The position numbers and the translations under genes were made by a program. A stretch of 64,000 nt of DNA. Origin: Perkinsus olseni (lineage: Eukaryota; Perkinsozoa; Perkinsida; Perkinsidae). Each line of letters starts with the position of its first letter. Position 1 is the first letter of the stretch. The notes beneath the pieces were generated by a model. That model searched no databases, was not told the origin of the DNA, and saw only the letters and a list, made by a program, of their open reading frames with translations. Below, piece after piece: positions 1 through 10,728 of this stretch. The stretch spans positions 1 to 64,000 of the forward strand of contig JABANP010000205.1 in the NCBI GenBank assembly GCA_013115135.1, written 5' to 3'.

Positions 1-286
1 GGGTCGCACCGCGGCGGCTGACAGAGGGCTTCCTCGAGCTGACGAACATAACGATCAGCGTCCAGCGTCGTTCATGATCCACGACGACGCCTCACTTCAA
101 GATCGATCACAACAACAAGGCGATAGGCATACCATCCGCCGTATTTAGGGTGGAGATTGAGCCCCAAAATCTGAGCAACAGACAGCTGTAACAGCTGAGA
201 CGTTCGCCGAGGAAGGCACCGCTGTTCGACGTTACTCTCCACTGGAGAGTCTCCAGTGAGCTGACTAAGAGTCGGGACGCCATTAT

Positions 287-500
287 TTGGCCAAGTCCTG
301 CACCGTACCGCGGGATGTTCCTTCCCACCTTATCGTATGCCGAGCCCCACAAGTCAGGATCGCGTACGTCATGCATAGTTTCTCTGACCTCAGCCTCCCA
401 TTCGGTGAGCTCAGGGCCGTCCTTCAAATATTCTGGAGCCAAGTGCATATCGAGACCAATGGCATGACCGATCGATTGGACCTACAATATTCCGAACGTC
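287..500 (-). CDS. Unrecognised protein, internal exon
   Basis: The minus strand is open here and reads as protein-like sequence containing GLDMHLAPEYL, LTEWEAEVRETM and GRNIPRYGAGLG, with balanced charged and hydrophobic residues. The other frames here are low-complexity or stop-rich. I do not recognise the family. The exon probably ends near 287-300, and the rest of the gene would lie left of the window. Exon edges are approximate because no partner exon was found. Confidence 0.35.
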
Positions 501-658
501 CTGCCGGACACCGAGTACCGGTTATCGGGGATATCGCTAGATGGTGCGAGAGCGACACCTGCGTGGCGATGTCTTACGACCTTCCCAGAGTCCCGGCGGA
601 CCATAACGTTCAGCCACGTCAGATTAAAAAGGCGATAATATCGCCGCGATACACACAC

Positions 659-730
659 GATCTCGATGGGACTCGAACCCACAATCTTTGGTTCCGAAGA
701 CCAACGCCTTATCCATTAGGCCACGAGACC
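659..730 (-). tRNA. tRNA-Arg(UCG), array copy 1
   Basis: Full cloverleaf on the minus strand: acceptor GGTCTCG with CGAGATC, anticodon stem TTGGT/ACCAA, loop CTTCGGA giving anticodon UCG, T-loop TTCGAGT. A G.U pair replaces one T-stem pair relative to the array consensus. It is the last unit in the direction of transcription. Confidence 0.88.
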
Positions 731-820
731 ACAGGGACCTCACGATGTCTTACGACCTTCCCAGAGTCCCACCAGACCATAACATTCAACTACGACAGAT
801 TGAAAAAACAATTTACGAAC

Positions 821-892
821 GATCTCGGTGGGGCTCGAACCCACAATCTTTGGTTCCGAAGACCAACGCCTTATCCATTAGGCCACGAGACC
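821..892 (-). tRNA. tRNA-Arg(UCG), array copy 2
   Basis: Same cloverleaf as the array consensus with one T-loop change (TTCGAGC). Just downstream in the sense direction is a run of six T, a normal RNA polymerase III stop, so the unit carries its own terminator. Confidence 0.9.
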
Positions 893-982
893 ACAGGGAC
901 CTCATGATGTGCTACGACCTTCCCAGAGTCCCACCAGACCATAACATTCAACTACGACAGATTGAAAAAACAATTTATGAAC

Positions 983-1054
983 GATCTCGGTGGGACTCGA
1001 ACCCACAATCTTTGGTTCCGAAGACCAACGCCTTATCCATTAGGCCACGAGACC
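983..1054 (-). tRNA. tRNA-Arg(UCG), array copy 3
   Basis: Consensus copy: all four stems pair, the anticodon loop is CTTCGGA (UCG), and a T6 terminator follows about 10 nt after the 3' end. Confidence 0.92.
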
Positions 1055-1143
1055 ACAGGGACCACACGATGTCTTACGACCTTCCCAGAGTCCCACCAGA
1101 CCATAACATTCAACTACGACAGATTGAAAAACAATTTATGAAC

Positions 1144-1215
1144 GATCTCGGAGGGACTCGAGCCCACAATCTTTGGTTTCGAAGACCAACGCCTTATCCA
1201 TTAGGCCACGAGACC
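1144..1215 (-). tRNA. tRNA-Arg(UCG), array copy 4 (diverged)
   Basis: Anticodon UCG is kept, but the loop is CTTCGAA and the first T of the T-loop is changed (CTCGAGT), which weakens the internal B box. One T-stem pair also changes. It may be less active than its neighbours. Confidence 0.75.
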
Positions 1216-1305
1216 ACAGGGACCTCACGATGTCTTACGACCTTGCCAGAGTCCCACCAGACCATAACATTCAACTACGACAGATTGAAAAAACAATTCA
1301 TGAAC

Positions 1306-1377
1306 GATCTCGGTGGAACTCGAACCCACAATCTTTGGTTCCGAAGACCAACGCCTTATCCATTAGGCCACGAGACC
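1306..1377 (-). tRNA. tRNA-Arg(UCG), array copy 5
   Basis: Consensus cloverleaf with one G.U pair at the top of the T stem; anticodon UCG and internal promoter boxes are intact. Confidence 0.9.
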
Positions 1378-1467
1378 ACAGGGACCTCACGATGTCTTAC
1401 GACCTTCCCAGAGTCCCACCAGACCATAACATTTAAGTACGACAGATTGAAAAAAGAATTTATGAAC

Positions 1468-1539
1468 GATCTCGGCGGGACTCGAACCCACAATCTTTGG
1501 TTCCGAAGACCAACGCCTTATCCATTAGGCCACGAGACC
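1468..1539 (-). tRNA. tRNA-Arg(UCG), array copy 6
   Basis: Consensus cloverleaf with one U.G pair in the T stem; anticodon UCG. The spacer differs slightly (A5G instead of A6 on the plus strand), shortening the terminator. Confidence 0.88.
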
Positions 1540-1629
1540 ACAGGGACCTCACGATGTCTTACGACCTTCCCAGAGTCCCACCAGACCATAACATTTAAGT
1601 ACGACAGATTGAAAAAACAATTTATGAAC

Positions 1630-1701
1630 GATCTCGGTGGGACTCGCACCCACAATCTTTGGTTCCGAAGACCAACGCCTTATCCATTAGGCCACGAGAC
1701 C
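1630..1701 (-). tRNA. tRNA-Arg(UCG), array copy 7, T-loop damaged
   Basis: Anticodon and stems are intact, but the T-loop reads TGCGAGT, so the universal T-psi-C is lost and the B box is broken. This is the right-hand end unit of the array. A 12-bp stub of another unit (ggccacgagacc) remains at about 1,791-1,802. Confidence 0.65.
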
Positions 1702-1879
1702 ACACAAACCAAACGATGTCGCAGGACCTCGCCAGAGAACCCGCAGGGGATAGACTGAACTACGACATACCAAATGGATATTCTTTGAACGGCCACGAGA
1801 CCGAGAAACCCAATGCGAAATTGACGACGCCATCACCCCTCAAGAAGCAGGACCTACATGGAGGAAGGGGGGCTTATCC

Positions 1880-2769
1880 ACATTCATAACTCGGATGAAA
1901 GACTCATCGCGCCCGATTTCTTCCACCAGTAACCTGCCGAGGATCGGAGTCAAAAACCATCGAGAGCTCAGTCTTGGACTAACAGAGCCGCAGAAGACTG
2001 CACCTCCTACAATTCGATATTACGGTCTCAACATCGTCCCAACGTCATCGCTAGCCTCAGCCACAAAGTCGAACTTCCGCTGCGCCTCCCCGCCGCCTTC
2101 GATATTCTTCCGGTAAGTCCCCAAAACCGCACCTGCCCCCACAGCTCAATGCCCCCTGCAGCCCAGGAGACATCCAAAACGAAAGACTTTCCCAAGCACA
2201 GCTCCTCCGTTAATTCCGTTCCCTCGACAGCTTTTATTATAGATCGCACTCAACCAGATTTTTACTTGCACCAGCGCGGACCAAAAAAATGCGTAATAAA
2301 GTTGTACCAAAATAGCACTTTAATGACGCAGGAATTGTCAGATCGAATCAACTCACCCGAGCCGTTGGGCATTCGTTACAAACGGGAACCCTCGACCTCA
2401 CTTCTGAAGAAGTCCTTGTTTGACAAGCAAACCACACCCAGTCGGTTCCGTCCCGAAACCTCGATCAACTGAGGCATGTCCGCCGCGACTTCTAGTCGAA
2501 AATCATTATACCTGCGAGTGCCAAGCTTCGACCTCCGAAGCTAACCTATTCCACGTCGAACCTTATCCACCCGACCAACTAATAAGAAGGATATCTAATA
2601 TTCCGTATCCTACTATGGTGAGCTGCTATAACCAGGCTCATCCATTCGCTTTGAGCCCATCCTACCAGTCCACCACAAAAGGGGTCGCCTCCATGCCAAC
2701 CCCGGCCAACACCTCCTCGCACCTCCGCAGGATTCTCTCCACCATTGCTGGACTCAAGGTCAGCGACAT
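1880..2769 (-). CDS. Unrecognised multi-exon protein
   Basis: The clearest exon starts with an ATG at 2,769 and reads MSLTLSPAMVERILRRC followed by GVGMEATPFVVDW, then meets a GT donor. It is a helical, gene-like reading. Further exon-like stretches in sense order are one containing EAQRKFDFVAEASDDVG near 2,030-2,130 and one containing LLVEEIGRDESF near 1,890-1,960. I do not recognise the protein. An open stretch at about 3,085-3,170 (MAGPVAREVAAAAVDFAQDI) may be an upstream exon of the same gene, which would move the start. Joins are not established. Confidence 0.4.
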
Positions 2770-3548
2770 CACGAAAAAATCAAATAAAACATGTCAAAAG
2801 CGAGTTGACAATTCGACCGACGGCAGACTGTTTGCCAACCTCCCCATGGAAGCTATGAATAAGTGAAAGATATCAATTGTAATATTTCTTCAAAAATATC
2901 GAGGTTAAACGATTCATTCGGCGAAAAGAGTTCAAAGATGCTTTTTATCAACATCAGGATAACACTACCACCCTCATCAATGCGCCCCTCAAAAAAGACA
3001 CAAAATTAACAGAAAACAAAATCGAAAAATCCAAAAATTGAGTAAACAAAATCTACAGAACAAATGGGCAAGAATAAGCTCATTCCTAATCAGCCTGCCT
3101 TCCGAGAATGTCCTGTGCAAAATCAACAGCAGCAGCAGCGACCTCCCTCGCAACGGGCCCCGCCATTGGTGCGACCAGTCGGACAGCCCCACCCGATTAA
3201 CAAATACTCAACTCAACAGACTGGAAAATGTGATCATGAATTACCGATGGATGGGAAATCTGAGAAAAATCATGTGCAAGAACGATGACCAATTTTCCAC
3301 TCTACGAACTAGCTCATGCTTGCAGCTCACAGAAAAAAAGATTCAACTTGAGCTGAGATGCTGCTCCTGCATAATTTCGGAAAAGTTAGGTAACATCATT
3401 ATCTAAACCCTCCACCGGGTATCGAAAATTCACACGCCGAGCCTGGCCTAACCAACAGGCTGATCCACCAGAAAGAGAACCCATCGCCAGCGTTGGATTT
3501 CATACTCACGCTCACCCAAGGCCCGTCACACACTACCGCCATTATCCC

Positions 3549-5089
3549 TCATCGCACGATATTGGCCTGGGGCGGAGGCTGCATCTCGCCAGGCACTCTG
3601 TCGACTTGCCCGGTGAGGGGGTTGGTGCCCAGCGGACGACGGAAGAGAAGAATGTGAGGCTCCGGCCTGCCAGACAACAACAACAACAACAGCAGAGCTC
3701 AGTAGACTCAACTACGAATCACTCCGCTCGGCTATACTGAATACCAGTGCATGAGAAGTGAAGTCAGTCTTGACTGGAATGGAATGCAAGAAGTAATAAA
3801 TAGTAATAAGAGTAACGTTATAGTGTAATAGCATTCCCTCCGATAAACCCATCCTCTTCAAGCTACTATAACAATCCTAGCAAGCGACGACAGTCGCCAC
3901 CCTGTATCCAGCCTCCCCTCGGCCAAATCCGTATCGAGCCAGGGCCGACCTATGATTCTCATAGTGCATCCAACCACGACTCTGCTGCACTCCCAACCCC
4001 CTCCACTCCGACTCAGTCAGCAACCTAGGTTCCGCTGTGGGCCTGAAAGGTAACGATCGAACCACAGCAGACAGTCCAGCCAAGGGCGTCAATCAAATCC
4101 GTGTAACCGCAACTTGAGGATGACAATTCTGAGAATTATGATTCCGGAGAGAGAATCATCATAGAAGAGTGACAAAATTACATTTTTTCTCCAAAATCGC
4201 GAAGACATGCACGGTTTTGACTAACAGTTTCCATATCGCGGGTAAAACTCCAGTGAACAGAGAACTTCCGCCCTCCCTCAAATTCGCCGAGCTCCTGTAT
4301 AATACAACCCTCGGTAGAACTAACATACCCTTCCAAATTCATTCTGCTTCAGCAAGACACTATGTCAAGATAATCATTCACAAATTGATGATGATTTTCC
4401 CAATCACGGCTGTACCGATACCAAGAGAGTCTCCATCGCAATGAACTCTAGTCCAACACCCAACCACACGGCGCTCCATCAAACGCCCCCGTCCAATACC
4501 GCCTTTCGCAGTACTCGCGAGAAACTCACAAAATATAAGAGGATAGACTGGCCACTACAATCTCCTACCAGATAGTACCAAATCATTCCCTAAACGTGCC
4601 CTAAGCCCTTCCCCAGTCGGTCTATCACCTTCCTCTCATCTGCGCCTCCGCCTGAAATATTCTGAACATATCCTTGGCGATACGCTTGGGTAGAATAACG
4701 TGACGATACTCGTACTTATCGTCAGCGTACCTGATACCATCCCTTCACCAGATCGCAGCACGGATGGACTTCTCTGTAGACTATCAGCAACAGTAAAAAT
4801 CCTCACCAGACTTCCTCGAAATTCTGAGAAAATATTTGGAAAATTTTCAGAAAATTTTTTGGGCACCCCTGCTTTTCTGTATATTCCTTCCCGATTAATA
4901 AAACCGACAAAGCTAAATATCTTATTTGATACTGTAACCTTGACCGCCATCCGCAGGGTCCAACATAAGATTCTCACACCCCGTCCGACCCGCCAGCCTT
5001 AAACACCAGCCACCTCGGCACACAGGATACAGAACCAAAAAAACACACCCAGAATACTTTGAAAACACGAACAGAGCAGTTTCAACCAT
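3549..5089 (-). CDS. CKS1: Cyclin-dependent kinase regulatory subunit CKS1
   Basis: CKS1 binds cyclin-dependent kinases and phosphorylated substrates to control the cell cycle. Four exons join in frame: 5,089-5,049, 4,730-4,629, 4,042-3,950 and 3,666-3,549, total 354 nt, 117 residues plus TGA. The protein has the family landmarks in order: [38 protein letters not shown] and [14 protein letters not shown]. These include the CDK-binding and phosphate-binding surface and the HxPEPH hinge of domain-swapped CKS proteins. All introns are GT-AG, in phases that match. The only unusual parts are the N-terminus and the insert [13 protein letters not shown] before the ESEW motif. The length is typical for larger CKS proteins. 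The start ATG at 5,089 was chosen because it opens the exon that supplies KYSG. Identification is secure. Confidence 0.93.
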
Positions 5090-5330
5090 CGCAAAAGATA
5101 CGCTCCGCAGTGCGAAGATTCTCAAAACCAAGCCAGCCAGTAACCCACACTTCCGACTGCGAATCACCATTATTACTCTACGGGTTTCAGTAGGCATTTC
5201 AGGATGGAATTCGACGCATAGACGACGGTCTTGGAAACTCAGGAGAGGCCGCAGTCTATGGTTACCCAAACTTTAACCATCAATAAAGATACGCTTCGCA
5301 CAGTAAAGATTCTCCCATCCGAGCTAGCCA
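5080..5330. repeat. Imperfect direct repeat around the CKS1 start
   Basis: Two segments about 190 bp apart share AAGATACGC followed by GAAGATTCTC or AAAGATTCTC and then an AGCCA-containing stretch (5,096-5,146 and 5,287-5,335). A third relative lies at about 5,879-5,916. It may be an old duplication or copies of a short intron element. Confidence 0.45.
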
Positions 5331-5441
5331 AGAAGCCCCCTCCCCGAATACTCATCACCTCTACCACACCATCATTATTACTTATCGCTGTACTCCACTT
5401 CGTCCGGGTAGTGGGGCATCTTCAAGAATCAACAAAATCAC

Positions 5442-5477
5442 CTGCAGCCGCCCAATTTCGTGGCGCGCGAAATTTAC
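5442..5477 (-). other. Likely 36-nt intron made of a GCGCCACGAAATT element
   Basis: GTAAATTTCGCGCGCCACGA begins the element and it ends GGCTGCAG. Its core is an inverted repeat (AATTTCG / CGAAATT). I could not confirm the flanking exon frames, so the splice call rests on the signals and on membership of the repeated intron family. Confidence 0.5.
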
Positions 5478-5680
5478 CAACGACCAACCCAACACTCAAT
5501 AACAAGGTAAGTAACTAATATTACGTCGCTAGACAGTTTATCATCGGTCATCCTAGCATAGTGCCCCGACTGGTCTCTAACTGGGGGGAATCTTCCAGCA
5601 CGTCGAAATCGATTTCACCGTCCTCGTCTGTTTCCTTCTTATCATCTTTATTCTTCAGCGGACTAAGGAAAGATTCTTTT

Positions 5681-5709
5681 CAAAATTTTCGGCATTCCCG
5701 AAAATTTTG
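5681..5709. repeat. Perfect 12-bp inverted repeat
   Basis: CAAAATTTTCGG and CCGAAAATTTTG flank a 5-nt loop just downstream of the FHA gene's last exon. It could be a hairpin in the 3' region or an element remnant. Confidence 0.7.
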
Positions 5710-5925
5710 CAACTTTCCCGTTCTTTTGGGAAATAAAAATTAAGAAATTCGCAATAGAATACCAAACTTTTGCCAGCTCCTGACGGAAAGCTCGAGAATA
5801 AACCAGTCGAAGCCTTCGCGGTAGCATAAAATCACGAGGCTAATTTCGTTTCACTGGTAACACGGATGCCGGCTGTGAAGATACTCCGAATTCTTCGTTG
5901 TGCGGAAGATTCTCCAATCCACTGC

Positions 5926-8243
5926 TTACCCAGCGCTTAACAGCACATATGATTTCGATGAGTGGGCGAACTTGATCAAATCGCCTTCTCGCAATTCATA
6001 ATACTTAGCCGCCGGCACTCTCTTCTCGTTCACAAACGTACCTACGTAGAGCACCAGACGCTCATCCGTGAGGTCCCGGGTTCAACCCCAGCATCCTACC
6101 ATTTTTCCCGCCTAAATCCAGCAAGTAAGGCTTAGTAACATCACCGACCAGTCTGAACTGAATCACCGCGTGTTGTCGACTGCACGTGGGATGATCAATC
6201 GGAATGAAGCACAATGGCGCTTCGTCGTTGCCTGAAAAAACTCACTAAGCATCCCGAGTCCACAACGTGAGTAATCGATAGAGCTTCACCCAAAATATCA
6301 AACACACGACTTTGCGCAAAACGGCACTTCACGTAATACCGGTGCAACTCCCGTAAATCAAGATTATCTCAGGATTCTTCAACTTCATTAATGCTCCAAA
6401 CAACTCAAAAGATACGCAGCCCGCCAGCAAACCACAGGGAGTTCCCTCACTCGATTGGTCTAATGCAAACTCAACAGGCGGTTGGCATTCTTCCCTCAGA
6501 CCAAATCGATCATCAGGGCGCGCGCTACTGACGACTTCTCCAAATCTACGCAGAGATGCATCAAATCCGACTCTCAAGGCTTGAGGAATATACGATATTC
6601 CCAACTTTCATTTCCCACGCATCATTTCCAGTGGAGATTTTCCGCGTATTCCAGACTAATCCCGGACCAATTTCGTGGCGCGTGACGCAAACCCATAAGC
6701 ACTACAATCAGTCAACCGCCTATCCTTCCCAAATAGATAACAGGACTTCCTATGAATATGAAGTATCTTATCACCATCGCCATTCTGCGCTTCATCTCGA
6801 TTCTCGTACCTAATTTCCCCCAAATCACAACTCTCTCTCATCTCCCCCGTTGTACTACAATCGCCAGGCATCCGTCGGCATGGCCGCGTCCGCCGGTTGC
6901 GAGAACATCAACGCGATTCCGTTCTTGCTGTTCTGTTCCTCCGCCAACAACCCGGACACCTCAAAGTTCGGCTTCTAAAATAGGAAAAATTTTGAGTCAT
7001 GAAGTCTACCACTCCACGAACGCTTCAATACAATACGCCCAAAAATATGCCGTCCAGTATTCGCGGGGGGGGGGTCTCACAATGAAAGAAACTTCAGTGT
7101 TTTCACTAACTATCGTGAATAGCCATTCAGTAATACTCCGGCACATGTAAACTGATATCACGAAAAGGGTGGAGGAAAATGATCGCGCTCAAAAAAGCGA
7201 GATTGATTAGTTCCCACGACGCTCCATAACCGTCACGGTGCGGCACTCCTCAGATAAAAATATGAATGTCGATCCTCCGTAGAACACGAAAATAATAATC
7301 CGATACCGCACCAACTCGAACTCACGATTCTTTCCCTAGTCAGAATCACGAACGACAATAATCAAAAAAACGTATAATACTTCCTGAATTAAGAAAAAGG
7401 ATCCCATACCACACCATTCCCAACTTATAACCTCTTTCTCCTCTTTCTTCTCTTCCTTCTCTTCTGACTTCTCCCTCTTCGTCCCTCTCAACAAATCCTT
7501 CTTCTCCTCAACTTCCTCATCCTTCCACCCACGACCACCTCGTCGATCCGACGACCCGCGATGGCGATGATACTGAATATTCACACAATGGAGCTTTACC
7601 CGCGATATGAAAAACGCCTTTTCGCATCGCGATGTACGCCGCTCCACGTGTTATGACTGGAACTCCAATGCACGAATAGATCTCAACTCAATCAAGCTTT
7701 GATGAATAATTCTACTTCCCGAGTCGAGTCCTCCTGTCTTCTATTTCGCATCGCGATGTACCCCATTTCACGGCTGAAACTCCGAGTCTCTCTCAACTAA
7801 ATCAAGCTTACATGAGAAACTCTACTCCACGCGTACCCTCTCATTACGACAGTTCGATTCCTTTCAAGCGATGCCGTGGATGTCACCATTGCCTCTCACG
7901 TAAAAGAAGATTCCTGACAACACTGCACCCATACTACTACCCATCACACACCGATACGACTTCCAATCGCAACATAACCGTACAGCATATGTCGAATGTT
8001 TCCTATCGATTATCAGTCAACCTCCCCTTTCAGCCTTCCCCGTCAAATCCGTAAACCCCTCCCGTCCAGTACTACATCGCGATCATCATCCTCCCTTCTT
8101 CTCGATCTCCTCTCATCATCACCGTAGCTCCGCGGTTGCCTCTCATAGCTTCTATGACGATGACGGTCCCCACTTCTACTACGACGACGATGATGTCGAT
8201 GCCTCTCTTCGTCGTCTCTCGATCGACTGCGAGACCTTCCCAT
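5926..8243 (-). CDS. RS-rich FHA-domain protein, SNIP1/DAWDLE-like
   Basis: SNIP1/DDL proteins are nuclear and link spliceosome or small-RNA processing factors through an FHA domain that binds phosphothreonine. The N-terminus (8,243-8,050) is an Arg/Ser domain beginning MGRSRSRSRDDEER; further on (about 7,440-7,570) a Lys/Glu-rich stretch follows. Then come the family-specific pre-FHA motif NFEVSGLLAEEQNSKNG (about 6,960-6,890), IHRKSCYLFGKDRRLTD (about 6,760-6,710), IPIDHPTCSRQHAVIQF (about 6,205-6,150) and the FHA end PYLLDLGGKNG joined over a 58-nt intron to TFVNEKRVPAAKYYELREG. The C-terminus is KSYVLLSAG with TAA at 5,928-5,926, although that stop overlaps a possible donor. Exons between these landmarks are not all resolved. 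Family assignment is strong; exact splice map is partial. Confidence 0.85.
6042..6099 (-). other. 58-nt intron carrying a tRNA T-arm-like hairpin
   Basis: The intron runs from GTAGGATG to CTACGTAG, and its removal restores the FHA reading GGKNG-TFVNEKR. Read on the plus strand it contains GTCCCGGGTTCAACCCCAGC, a T-arm with an RNA polymerase III B box, antisense to the gene. Confidence 0.8.
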
Positions 8244-8339
8244 TAGACAAAACAACCCTGAAAATCGTGCATACCCTTCCCTAACAGGCCGGGCAAAAAC
8301 TCGGAACCCCAATATCAAGTCGAAACGTTAAAATCAGTG

Positions 8340-10310
8340 TCACGCGCCTGCCTCTTGGTCTGCTATCGGGTTCGCGTGGATAACGATTTCCTCGATCACC
8401 TGAGACTATTGTTATTGCTATACATAATGCGATTTCGCGCTTTTCGCAGCAGAATGGTGCACCACCGACTAAAATACATCCAAACGCCTCCAAAGACCCC
8501 TTCCCCTCTATTACAATATCCTGAGTTGGCCTGTGCTTCTTTCCCACTGGCACTTGCTCGATTTTCATCAGAGTGTCCATCCCGTCGATCAGCCTGCCAA
8601 ATACCGTGTACCTGAGACGAGCTCTCCTACCAATATTCAGTACTAAACAAAGTAAGAGCCTAAAAGAATTTTCAAGCCGTCTATTTTGTTCGACTTGAAG
8701 TGGAATCCCGTCAAACAAATGAAAGCACAGACAACTTATCTACCGAAAAAAAACCATTCACGTGAATTCCTCAAGTCCCTCTGATCTACGGAGCCCCGTG
8801 GACCGCAAAAAGCAGCTCAATTCGAATTTTCAATCAAGCATATTTGGGTTTTATCCCGTTGCATCAAGTGCTCAGCCGCGAATCCCTTCGCACTCTCTAC
8901 TCGATCGTGGCTCCGTTGACGCTTCTATGCAGATCATTCCTCACCATTTCTCAAGGGCAGCTCAACTCAGTTTAATTCGATGGCGTGACGGCATTGGCGT
9001 ACCGGGGAATACCACTCCTCTCCCAAATCCTCCCACCAATACTACACTCCATTAAGATGCGGTTGCCTCCCAAATGTGATGAAGAACTGCGATCCAATCG
9101 TATCCGGCCCTGACAAATCCACCGCTACCAACAAAGCGTCACGCGCCACAAAAATATCCTTCAGACCACAAAAATAATAGAAATTTTCCGACAAAGAACC
9201 GTCGTAAAATCGAACCCAACGTACCATTATTAGCGAAGCTCAATATTCCTCGTCGGTCGTGCTTAACGGAAGACACGAACTCGTCTGCCTGCTTGCCGCC
9301 TTCCCAATTCTCCCCTCCCTTCCCTGTCCCGGTGGGGTCCCCTCCCTACACAACGATGATGACGTTGCGAAACACCCAGGAATGTCGGCAACAAGTTTTT
9401 CAGAGAAAGCCTCCTATCCGATGAGATCTTGACAAAATAATTCTCGCAAAATTTCCCGCCATCTCATTCTGATTCCGGCGTTTGTTGGTATGAATAACAA
9501 ATGCCGCATTTGCAGACACAATCTGGTAACAATCACCCGTGCGATCGGAAACTCGGAAAAGACCGCTATTTCGGTCAGGAAATTTGGATCACTAACAGGC
9601 TTGATGCAGTAGTTTGGTAGTTACGACTACGATAATCACTCTGTAATGATTACTAACAGGTACGCAAGATGGATACTGGTACCCAATTTCTAACAAATCC
9701 GATCCATACTCGTCAACTCGAATTATCAGTGCTGCCTTGCTCAACATCTTCCCGAGAAATTATCAACACAATCTTCCCGATCACAAACCCTAGATAAACC
9801 CCAGTGTACAGATCTCGACCTTTTGGATACGCAACACGCGTAACCTCAAGATACCCTTCCCTCCCGTTACTACCTGAACCATGAAGCCAGGCATTAGACG
9901 ATGGAATTTGGTACCATCGTAATACCCGGAGGCCGCCAGCGCGAGGAAATTTTTCGATGCATTTGGCACCTGACGAAAATCCAGTACGCGAAGAGAATTC
10001 AACTCGGGAAGAAAGGGAGGGGATTCTCCATGAATTGAGAAAGGAGTGGTATGTACGATGAGCCCAGAACAATGGGAATCCGATACATATAAGATGTGTG
10101 AATTTGAGGTAATTATTATCGGCAAGCTGAAGACGAATGCAACCGGTATCACCTCGAAACGTGAATTGAAAATGGAGTGGTATGCAGGACCCATCCACAA
10201 TTAGCTCACAACGAATTGCGAAAGGAGTGGTAGGTAAATCGCGATATTACCTCTGAACAGAACAACTCAGCCTTCATGTCCCCCAGATTCGTCTTGATAG
10301 TTACTGACAT
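8340..10310 (-). CDS. PPIL3: Peptidyl-prolyl isomerase, PPIL3-type cyclophilin
   Basis: Cyclophilins isomerise prolyl bonds; the PPIL3 type is a short spliceosome-associated form. The gene starts [20 protein letters not shown] at 10,310. It continues with [18 protein letters not shown] and [12 protein letters not shown] (about 9,990-9,870), [16 protein letters not shown] to GILSFANNG (about 9,350-9,230), [20 protein letters not shown] (about 9,110-9,045), [14 protein letters not shown] (about 8,620-8,530), and ends [15 protein letters not shown] with TGA at 8,342-8,340. The active-site Arg of FHR and the SQFFIT strand are present. The tryptophan that binds cyclosporin in CypA is replaced, as is usual for PPIL3. 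The order matches the whole family length of about 160 residues. Exon edges are approximate. Confidence 0.9.
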
Positions 10311-10728
10311 TTCCGAAAGGAGTGGTATCAACTCATCGCAAATCCCCATACACCCAATTCACCCATCGCCACCATCAGCCGAAGCAAAAAACATAAATTT
10401 CCGATCTACTGTGCGCATGTGTCATTATCCTCTGGAGTTTCACCATTGATACGTGAAGTGCCGTTTATCCCGAATGCCACGATTGGATATGTAAACCTTC
10501 TTTTTTCCGTTTCGCGAATGAAGCTCTGAATGCACGGCCCAACCCTCCCAAGCCCTTGCAGACCCTCCACGTCCCCACTGCCCGCCTGCCCCTCCGCGAT
10601 TGAATGCACTAGAACCAAACAAAGCCCTTGACAACAGCACATTGATTTCATATACATGCTCGAAAGGCGGCAAAAAGCAACACAATTTATGAATCAAAAA
10701 TCTCTGCGAAAGCATTTCCCTATTATAA

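Larger units (their letters stand above)
650..1720. repeat. 162-bp tandem repeat of tRNA-Arg units
   Basis: Seven units with starts 161-162 bp apart. Each holds a 72-nt tRNA-Arg(UCG) and a 90-nt spacer that is almost identical between units. The high spacer identity points to recent amplification or homogenisation. The two outer units and copy 4 have drifted most, as expected when array edges escape conversion. Confidence 0.93.

Noticed and set aside
650..1720. Regular repeats resembling a CRISPR array
   Set aside because: Repeats are 72-nt tRNA genes with identical spacers, in eukaryotic DNA.
688..1758. A 356-codon open frame through the tRNA-Arg array
   Set aside because: The frame is open because the 162-bp unit is a multiple of three and is repeated; its sequence is antisense tRNA and spacer.
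7315..7345. T-arm-like ACTCGAACTCACGATTC stretch
   Set aside because: The stem pairs poorly and no intron edge could be tied to it.
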